Below are positions 1-8,379 of a stretch of 38,638 nucleotides of DNA, in pieces. Position 1 is the stretch's first letter, and each line of letters begins with the position of its first letter. A program made the translations under genes and the position numbers. Under the pieces are notes generated by a model. The model did no database searches and had not been told where the DNA came from. It saw only the letters and a program-made list of their open reading frames with translations. The stretch comes from Anaeromyxobacter sp. (lineage in GTDB: Bacteria > Myxococcota > Myxococcia > Myxococcales > Anaeromyxobacteraceae), in NCBI GenBank assembly GCA_025360965.1, contig JANYBC010000095.1, positions 1-38,638 on the forward strand, given 5' to 3'.

Positions 1-129
1 CGAAGCCGACCGACCGGGTGATGATGTTCTTGTAGCGGCTGGTGCGGGCATCCTCCTCGGTGATCACGCCGCTGCGGAGCTGCTCGGCGACCAGCGAGTG
101 GTCCTGCGTGACCTGGTAGATGTGGCCGG
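1..129. repeat. Exact inverted copy of 681-809 (probable assembly chimera)
   Basis: I reverse-complemented these 129 bases and compared them block by block with 681-809; every base agrees, and the match stops abruptly at base 130 (C here, against A expected from base 680). The copied segment is internal coding sequence of the PP2C gene at 257-1147. Zero divergence, no flanking mobile-element signature and a position at the very edge of the window favour a chimeric contig end (fold-back read or amplification artefact) over a biological inverted repeat. Read on the minus strand, the copy encodes the same 43 or so PP2C residues and runs off the edge. Confidence 0.93.
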
Positions 130-219
130 CGCTCGGCGCCAGGGCGGGCAGCGGCCCGCAGCGTGTCGATGTCACCCTGAGCGAAGCTTCCGCGCCGCGT
201 CGCTTTCTCGGTTCTCGCG

Positions 220-249
220 TTGACCCTCGCTCGATCGCAAGGGTACGCT
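220..249 (+). promoter_or_regulatory. Candidate sigma-70 promoter of the PP2C gene, possibly leaderless
   Basis: TTGACC (220-225) matches the -35 consensus at five of six positions and is followed after 18 bases by TACGCT (244-249). The last base of the -10 element is only seven bases before the ATG at 257, so transcription would begin at or next to the start codon. The only purine run upstream is AAGGG, 13 bases from the ATG, too far for a normal Shine-Dalgarno. A leaderless message is therefore the simplest reading, although the -10 match is only three of six. The remaining sequence from 130 to 219 holds nothing I recognise. Confidence 0.45.
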
Positions 250-256
250 GCCGCGA

Positions 257-1147
257 ATGGCATCACCGCACCTCCGGATCGCCGCGCGCGGCCTGACCGA
301 CGTCGGCCAGCGGCGCGAGCAGAACCAGGACGCGCTGCTCATCGACGAGCCGCTCGGTCTCTTCGTCGTGGCCGATGGCATGGGGGGGCACGCCGGGGGC
401 GGGACGGCGTCCCGGCTGGCTGTCGAAACCATCCGCACGGCGATGCTCCGCGCCAAGGCCGAGGAGCCGGCCCTGTTCGGCTCGGGCGCCGAAGGGGAGG
501 AGAACCCGCTGCCGGACATCCTCGGCCACGCCGTCGAGGAGGCCTGCGCGGCCATCTACGAGGCGGCCCAGGCCGACGGCGAGCTGGCCGGGATGGGGAC
601 CACGGTCACGGCCGTGCTGGTCGACGGCCGCTCGGCCTTCGTGGCCCACGTCGGTGACAGCCGGGCCTACCTGCTCCGCTCCGGCCACATCTACCAGGTC
701 ACGCAGGACCACTCGCTGGTCGCCGAGCAGCTCCGCAGCGGCGTGATCACCGAGGAGGATGCCCGCACCAGCCGCTACAAGAACATCATCACCCGGTCGG
801 TCGGCTTCGAGCGCGAGGTGCTGGTCGACCTGATGGGGCTCGAGCTGGAGGCCGGCGACGCGGTGGTCGCCTGCAGCGACGGGCTCTCCAACCACGTCGA
901 CGACCAGGAGATCCTGGCCCTGGTCGAGGAGGAGGGGGATGCGGCCGTCGAGCGGCTGGTCGACCTCGCCAACGACCGCGGGGGGGACGACAACATCACG
1001 GTCGCCCTGGTCCGGATGTCCGAAACGCAGGCCTCCGGGAGCAAGGAGCCGGTCGCCGAAGTTGACCCGGCCGTCCCGGACCTGGGCGATGTGCCGTCGG
1101 CAACGGGCCGCGAGGCTGGCAAAAGCGACAGCGGCAATCATGCCTGA
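257..1147 (+). CDS. PP2C-type protein serine/threonine phosphatase
   Basis: A 296-residue PPM/PP2C phosphatase of the Stp/PrpC type, which hydrolyses phosphate from Ser/Thr residues using two metal ions, normally opposing Hanks-type kinases. All hallmark motifs are present in order: the RxxNQD block at residues 20-25, VADGMGGH at 38-45 with metal-binding Asp40 and Gly41, HVGDSRAY around 131-138 with Asp134, TQDHS, ITRSVG, CSDGLS and the final GGDDNIT metal motif near 243-248. There is no membrane segment, so it is cytoplasmic. The last 40 or so residues are a disordered, non-conserved tail. The ATG at 257 sits where the family normally begins and directly after a promoter-like sequence. No partner kinase gene is visible in the window. 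An inverted copy of part of this gene lies at 1-129. Confidence 0.95.
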   Translation: MASPHLRIAARGLTDVGQRREQNQDALLIDEPLGLFVVADGMGGHAGGGTASRLAVETIRTAMLRAKAEEPALFGSGAEGEENPLPDILGHAVEEACAAIYEAAQADGELAGMGTTVTAVLVDGRSAFVAHVGDSRAYLLRSGHIYQVTQDHSLVAEQLRSGVITEEDARTSRYKNIITRSVGFEREVLVDLMGLELEAGDAVVACSDGLSNHVDDQEILALVEEEGDAAVERLVDLANDRGGDDNITVALVRMSETQASGSKEPVAEVDPAVPDLGDVPSATGREAGKSDSGNHA

Positions 1148-1216
1148 CCCTGCATGGATCGGCTCCTGGCCCTGAACGAGGCAACCCGCAAGGGTGGCTG
1201 GCGGCTTGCCCGTTCC

Positions 1217-1246
1217 TTGACACCCTTTGGCGGGGTCTGCTACCCG
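1217..1246 (+). promoter_or_regulatory. Candidate promoter of the M23 peptidase gene
   Basis: A perfect -35 hexamer TTGACA (1217-1222) is followed after 18 bases by TACCCG (1241-1246), a weak -10. Spacing and style match the element before the PP2C gene. Its position inside the 5' extension of the following open frame supports starting that gene at 1322 rather than 1154, leaving a leader of about 70 bases. Confidence 0.4.
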
Positions 1247-1321
1247 TTCCCCTTGGTCAGTCCGCAAGGCTGGAGCCCCCGCTCCGGCTCGTACGCCTTC
1301 AAGCCGGGAGCCCCTCCGAGC

Positions 1322-2239
1322 ATGGCCGCTGCGCCCAGATCCCAGGTCTTCACGGTCATCGTGGTCTCCGACCACAGCCAGGCCGTGCGCAAGTTCCGCG
1401 TCCCGCGCCCGTGGCTGCAGAAGGCGACCTGGGGCGGGCTCGGGCTGGCCCTCATGGCCCTGGTGACCGGCATCCACTACCTGACGCTGCTCTCGGCCTC
1501 CTCGGAGAACTCGACCCTCCGCGAGGAGAACGCCCAGCTCCGCAGCCAAGTGCTGCTGGTGCAGGAGAAGGTGGCCCACATCAGCGCCACCCTCGACCGG
1601 GTAGAGCGCTTCGACGCCAAGCTCCGGACCGCCGTCACCTCGCTTCAGGACCCTGAGCGCAACCTGGCCATCGGACCGGTCGGGGTCTCAGAGCCCGAGT
1701 CGCTCCCCGCCGGGCCGCTCCCGGCCGGCGACCAGAGCGTCAAGGCGCTCCCCGGCAAGCTCGGCTCGCTGGAGGCCGACGCGGCCCGCTCCGAGCAGAG
1801 CCTCCGGCAGCTCCAGGAGTACTTCGACGACCAGCGCTCCCTGCTGGCCTCGACCCCGTCGATCTGGCCGACCCGTGGCTGGGTCACTTCCGACTTCGGC
1901 ACCCGCGTCGACCCCTACTCCGACGACCGGAAGATGCACGAGGGGCTCGACGTCGCCACTCCGCACGGCCAGCCGGTCGCCACCCCGTCCGATGGGGTGG
2001 TGGTCTTCAACGGCGTCGAGGGCGGCTACGGCAAGGTGCTGGTGATCGACCACGGCTACGGCGTCAAGACCCGCTACGGCCACCTCTCCGAGACCTTCGT
2101 CCGGGTCGGTGACCGGGTGAAGCGCGGCGACAAGATCGGCGCCGTCGGCAACACCGGCAAGTCGACCGGGCCGCACCTGCACTACGAGGTGCGCGTCAAC
2201 GGCATCCCCGAGAACCCGAGGAAGTTCATCCTCGAGTAG
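1322..2239 (+). CDS. Membrane-anchored M23 (LytM) peptidoglycan endopeptidase
   Basis: A 305-residue cell-wall hydrolase of the M23 family. Residues 1-34 are cytoplasmic, about 35-58 form one transmembrane helix, 60-110 and 145-175 are coiled-coil-like, and the LytM domain fills 185-300. The zinc site is intact: His206 and Asp210 in the HxGxD-type motif, and His285/His287 in the GPHLHYE motif, so the enzyme should be active on peptide cross-links in the periplasm. The frame is open back to 1154, but those 56 residues look unlike protein, contain the candidate promoter, and the ATG at 1322 has GGGAG 11 bases upstream, so I chose 1322. The coiled-coil plus LytM layout resembles MepM/EnvC-like envelope proteins; the exact substrate is not evident. 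Confidence 0.88.
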   Translation: MAAAPRSQVFTVIVVSDHSQAVRKFRVPRPWLQKATWGGLGLALMALVTGIHYLTLLSASSENSTLREENAQLRSQVLLVQEKVAHISATLDRVERFDAKLRTAVTSLQDPERNLAIGPVGVSEPESLPAGPLPAGDQSVKALPGKLGSLEADAARSEQSLRQLQEYFDDQRSLLASTPSIWPTRGWVTSDFGTRVDPYSDDRKMHEGLDVATPHGQPVATPSDGVVVFNGVEGGYGKVLVIDHGYGVKTRYGHLSETFVRVGDRVKRGDKIGAVGNTGKSTGPHLHYEVRVNGIPENPRKFILE

Positions 2240-2241
2240 CG

Positions 2242-2258
2242 GCCGGCCGGCAGCCGGC
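2242..2258. terminator. Hairpin between convergent genes
   Basis: GCCGGC (2242-2247) is repeated at 2253-2258 and can pair with it across a five-base loop. It lies in the 26-base gap between the stop codons of two convergent genes, where a bidirectional terminator would be expected. There is no T-tract on either side, so factor-independent termination is doubtful. Confidence 0.3.
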
Positions 2259-2265
2259 GCACCGC

Positions 2266-2946
2266 TCAGCGCGCCGCCGCCACGCGCGCCGGCTCGATGC
2301 GCCCGAACCCCACGAAGAGCTCGCCCGCCAGCGTCGGCGAGCGGTCGTCCCTGGAGACTCGCACCCGGAGCGGCGCGTTGAGCTCGGCGCCATCCTCGGC
2401 GCGCGAGGTGCCGGGCCGCTCCAGCATCAGGTGGCCCCGCACCACGCCGGTCCCGGCCCGGTGCAGGAAGGTGACGGTGCCCCGCTGGTCGACCCACTCT
2501 ACCAGGCCGATGTGGGTGAAGGGGTCGTCGAGCGCCCCGTTGCCGTTCCGGTCCCAGGTGTCGTCGAAGAAGACCAGGTCGCCCGGCGCGGGCCAGTCAC
2601 CGCCGCGCCAGCGGCTGCCGTAGCGGCCGGCCGCCGCCCAGAGCGCCGCCACGCCAGAGGTCTCGCCCGGGGCCGCCAGGACGGCCAGCCGGCGCAGCGC
2701 CACCCCCTCGCTGGCGTAGACCGCCTCCACGAAGCCGGAGCAGTCGGGGGTGAAGCGCTCGCCCCCGACCAGGAACGGGCTGGTCCCCTGGCCCAGCCAG
2801 GCGTGCCCGCGGGCCGCCAGGCGGGCCTGCAGGTCGCTCTGGTCGAGCGCTTCACGGAGCGTGATCGAGGGCCCGGCGCAGCCGTCGCAGAGGGCGGCGA
2901 GGACGATCAGCGCGGCGAGGGCGCGCAGCGGCGCGAGGCGGGGCAC
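2266..2946 (-). CDS. Exported NlpC/P60-like cysteine peptidase-fold protein
   Basis: A 226-residue protein with an N-terminal signal sequence (hydrophobic stretch about residues 6-19, with Cys20 and Cys23 just after it; the lipobox is imperfect, so lipoprotein status is uncertain). The body shows NlpC/P60 or CHAP-like features: DCSGFVEAVY with the candidate nucleophile Cys, a PAPGDLVFFDD block, and HIGLVEWV supplying the candidate His. Such enzymes cleave peptidoglycan stem peptides or related amides. The GTG start at 2946 has GGGAG just upstream. It converges on the M23 peptidase gene and is divergent from secA. A cell-wall role is an inference from fold and export; substrate unknown. Confidence 0.75.
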   Translation of the reverse strand: MPRLAPLRALAALIVLAALCDGCAGPSITLREALDQSDLQARLAARGHAWLGQGTSPFLVGGERFTPDCSGFVEAVYASEGVALRRLAVLAAPGETSGVAALWAAAGRYGSRWRGGDWPAPGDLVFFDDTWDRNGNGALDDPFTHIGLVEWVDQRGTVTFLHRAGTGVVRGHLMLERPGTSRAEDGAELNAPLRVRVSRDDRSPTLAGELFVGFGRIEPARVAAAR

Positions 2947-2992
2947 GGGCTCCCACTCTACGGGAGGCCGACGGAATTCAAAATCCCGAGCG

Positions 2993-3022
2993 TTGACGAG
3001 GACCCGGAGTGGTCATTGGGAT
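2993..3022 (+). promoter_or_regulatory. Candidate secA promoter
   Basis: TTGACG (2993-2998) with an 18-base spacer leads to TGGGAT (3017-3022), the same spacing as the two promoter candidates upstream. A second -10-like hexamer, TATTCT (3046-3051), lies nearer the gene but lacks a convincing -35. Either would leave a leader of about 30-55 bases before the ATG at 3084. Confidence 0.3.
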
Positions 3023-3083
3023 GAGTTCGGGGTAGTCAATGGCGGTATTCTCCCGCCCCTTCTCGCGAGGTCGGAACGCACAC

Positions 3084-5912
<2,829 letters not shown>

Positions 5913-5942
5913 TGCCGCGACCCGCCTCGCCTCGCCGGTGCC

Positions 5943-7751
5943 ATGAACATCCTCGGGATCTCCGCCTGGTACCACGACTCTGCCGCCTGCCTGGTGCGCG
6001 ACGGCCGGGTGGTGGCGGCCGCCCAGGAGGAGCGGTTCAGCCGGCGCAAGCACGACGCCGCCTTCCCGCTGCAGGCGGCCCGGGCCTGCCTGGCCGAGGG
6101 CGGGCTGGCCGCCGCCGATCTCGACGCCGTCGCCTTCTACGACAAGCCGTTCCTCAAGCTGGAGCGGCTGCTCGAGACCCACCTGGCCTACGCTCCGCGC
6201 GGCCTGCCGGCCTTCCTCCGGGCCATCCCGGCCTGGCTGGGGCAGAAGCTCTGGGTGCCGGACCTGGTGGCAGAGGCCCTCGACTACCGTGGCCCGGTCC
6301 TCTTCGCAGAGCACCACGAGTCGCACGCGGCCTCGGCCTTCTTCCCGTCTCCTTTCGAGGAGGCGGGCGTGCTCACCATGGACGGGGTGGGCGAGTGGGC
6401 CACCACCAGTTGGGGCGCCGGGCGGGGCGGCCGCGTCGAACTCCAGGCCGAGCTGCGCTTCCCGCACTCCCTGGGGCTGCTCTACTCGGCCTTCACCGGC
6501 TTCTGTGGCTTCAAGGTCAACTCCGGCGAGTACAAGCTGATGGGGCTGGCCCCCTACGGCGAGCCCCGCTACGTCGAGCTGATCCGCGAGCGGCTCATCG
6601 ACCTCAAGGAGGACGGCTCGCTCCGCCTCGAGATGTCCTGCTTCGAGTTCGGGGCCGGGTTGCGCATGACCGGGGCGCGCTTCGCGGCGCTCTTCGGAGG
6701 GCCGGCCCGCCGGCCCGAGGCGCCGCTCACCCAGCGCGAGCTCGACATCGCCCGCTCCATCCAGGAGGTGACCGAGGAGGCGGTGCTGCGCATGGCGCGG
6801 ACGGTGCGGCGGGAGACCGGCCAGCGCGACCTCTGCCTGGCCGGCGGGGTGGCCCTCAACTGTGTGGCCAACGGCAGGCTGCAGCGCTCCGGGCTCTTCG
6901 ACCGGCTCTGGGTCCAGCCGGCGGCCGGCGACGCCGGCGGGGCGCTGGGGGCGGCGCTGGCCGTCCACCACCACCACTTCGGCCAGCCGGCTCCTCGGAA
7001 GACCGGGCGCGACCTGCAGCGCGGCTCGCTGCTCGGCCCGGCCTACGGGGACAGCGCCATCGCCGCCTTCCTGGCGGCGCGCGCCCTCCCGCACCTCCGC
7101 CTCGACGAGGAGCCGCTCCTCGACGCCGTGGCCGGCCTGCTGGCCGAGGGGCAGGTGGTCGGCTGGTTCCAGGGGCGGATGGAGTTCGGTCCGCGGGCGC
7201 TCGGCAACCGCTCCATCCTCGCCGACCCGCGCGCGCCCGACATGCAGCGGCGGCTCAACCTGGCCATCAAGTTTCGCGAGGGCTTCCGCCCCTTCGCCCC
7301 GTCGGTGCCGGTGGCGCGGGCCGCCGACTGGTTCGACCTGGCGGGGGAGAGCCCGTACATGCTGCTGGTGGCCGGCGTGAAGCGGCTTCGCCCGCTCGAC
7401 GCGGCGGAGTCGGCGCTGCGCGGCCTGGCCCGCCGCGACCTGGTCCGATCCCCGATCCCGGCCGTCACCCACGTCGACGGCTCGGCGCGCGTCCAGACCG
7501 TCCACCCCGACGACAACCCGCGCTACCACGCCCTCCTGGAGCGGTTCGGCCGGCTCACCGGCTGCCCGGTGCTGGTCAACACCTCCTTCAACGTGCGGGG
7601 GGAGCCGATCGTCGAGTCGCCGCGCGACGCCTGGCGCTGCTTCATGCAGACCGGGATGGACGCGCTGGTGCTGGGGAATCACCTGCTGCGAAAGGCCGAC
7701 CAGCCGCCGCTGGCGCCCGGCGAGAATGGAGGGCCACGTGAGCTTGATTGA
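5943..7751 (+). CDS. NodU/TobZ/SxtI-family O-carbamoyltransferase
   Basis: A 602-residue two-domain carbamoyltransferase. Members make a carbamoyl-adenylate from carbamoyl phosphate and ATP and transfer the carbamoyl group to a hydroxyl of a sugar or small molecule. The N-terminal Kae1-like domain carries the iron-binding HxxxH (His124 and His128 in EHHESHAAS) and MDG (Asp147), plus GEYKLMGLAPYG, LAGGVALNCVANG and the AAGDAGGALG motif. The C-terminal YrdC-like domain includes GPRALGNRSILADPR, IKFREGFRPFAPSV and NTSFNVRGEPIV. All catalytic motifs look intact. It heads a tight cassette, overlapping the next gene by 14 bases. Closest functional context is SxtI of saxitoxin loci, because the next three genes match SxtJ, SxtK and SxtL in order. 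The acceptor cannot be read from sequence; an envelope glycan or lipid is plausible. Confidence 0.93.
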   Translation: MNILGISAWYHDSAACLVRDGRVVAAAQEERFSRRKHDAAFPLQAARACLAEGGLAAADLDAVAFYDKPFLKLERLLETHLAYAPRGLPAFLRAIPAWLGQKLWVPDLVAEALDYRGPVLFAEHHESHAASAFFPSPFEEAGVLTMDGVGEWATTSWGAGRGGRVELQAELRFPHSLGLLYSAFTGFCGFKVNSGEYKLMGLAPYGEPRYVELIRERLIDLKEDGSLRLEMSCFEFGAGLRMTGARFAALFGGPARRPEAPLTQRELDIARSIQEVTEEAVLRMARTVRRETGQRDLCLAGGVALNCVANGRLQRSGLFDRLWVQPAAGDAGGALGAALAVHHHHFGQPAPRKTGRDLQRGSLLGPAYGDSAIAAFLAARALPHLRLDEEPLLDAVAGLLAEGQVVGWFQGRMEFGPRALGNRSILADPRAPDMQRRLNLAIKFREGFRPFAPSVPVARAADWFDLAGESPYMLLVAGVKRLRPLDAAESALRGLARRDLVRSPIPAVTHVDGSARVQTVHPDDNPRYHALLERFGRLTGCPVLVNTSFNVRGEPIVESPRDAWRCFMQTGMDALVLGNHLLRKADQPPLAPGENGGPRELD

Positions 7752-8187
7752 CGACGTGAAGGGCTCGCTCGGCGGGCTCGACCTCTCGCCGCGCGCCCTG
7801 CGCCGCTTCGGCCTGCTGGTCGGCGCGGTCCTGCTGGCGCTCGGCCTCTGGCTTTGGCGGTACGCCGGGCAGCACGCACCGCCCGGGGCCGTCCCCCTGC
7901 CGGCGCTGGTGGCCGTCTTCGGCGCCGCCCTGATGGCCGTCGCCGCGGTCACCCCGTCGCGGCTCCGGGTCCTCTACCGCCGCTGGATGACGCTGGCCTT
8001 CACGCTCGGCTGGTTCACCTCCCGCCTCCTGCTCATCGCCATCTTCTGCCTGGTGGTGACCCCCATCGCCCTGGTGGCGCGGCTGTCCGGGAAGCGTTTC
8101 CTCGACCTCAAGCCCGACCGCGGCGCGACCTCCTACTGGACGCGGCGGGACCCGGCCCGGCGCGTCGACCACCGGAAGCTCTCGTAG
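7738..8187 (+). CDS. SxtJ-family membrane protein
   Basis: A 149-residue integral membrane protein resembling the SxtJ family. It has three hydrophobic segments, roughly residues 23-40, 50-70 and 90-115, followed by a basic, Arg/Lys-rich cytoplasmic-looking tail containing LDLKP and SYWTRR, which are typical of this family. I start at the GTG at 7738 because GGAGGG lies just upstream (7728-7733); an in-frame ATG at 7726 would add four residues and lacks a site. It overlaps the carbamoyltransferase, indicating translational coupling. Function is unknown; its constant pairing with a carbamoyltransferase suggests that it helps present a membrane-bound acceptor or recruits the enzyme to the membrane (inference). 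Confidence 0.82.
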   Translation: MSLIDDVKGSLGGLDLSPRALRRFGLLVGAVLLALGLWLWRYAGQHAPPGAVPLPALVAVFGAALMAVAAVTPSRLRVLYRRWMTLAFTLGWFTSRLLLIAIFCLVVTPIALVARLSGKRFLDLKPDRGATSYWTRRDPARRVDHRKLS

Positions 8188-8210
8188 CCGGGTCGAGGAG
8201 AGGAGCCCCC

Positions 8211-8369
8211 GTGTCCAAGGCCCGCATCATCGTCGAGTACTTCGAGTTCCTGCGGGCCGGGAAGAAGTGGTGGCTCCTGCCCATCGCGGCGCTGCTCATC
8301 CTGCTCGGCGCCCTGCTGGTGCTGACGCAGGGGAGCGCCCTGGCGCCGTTCATCTACACGCTGTTCTGA
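8211..8369 (+). CDS. DUF5989 / SxtK-like 52-residue membrane protein
   Basis: A 52-residue protein with a strong ribosome-binding site (GAGGAGAGGAG at 8195-8205) before a GTG start. The sequence reads MSKARIIVEYFEFLRAGKKW, then a single hydrophobic helix of about 22 residues and a short tail ending in TLF. The amphipathic EYFEFLRAGKKWW entry followed by one transmembrane segment is the hallmark of the DUF5989 family, which contains SxtK. It lies 23 bases after the SxtJ-like gene and 10 bases before the SGNH hydrolase gene, so it belongs to the same operon. Genes this small are easily missed in automatic annotation. Its biochemical role is unknown; a membrane subunit or assembly factor for the SxtJ-like protein is a guess. 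Confidence 0.85.
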   Translation: MSKARIIVEYFEFLRAGKKWWLLPIAALLILLGALLVLTQGSALAPFIYTLF

Positions 8370-8379
8370 CCGGGGCCAC

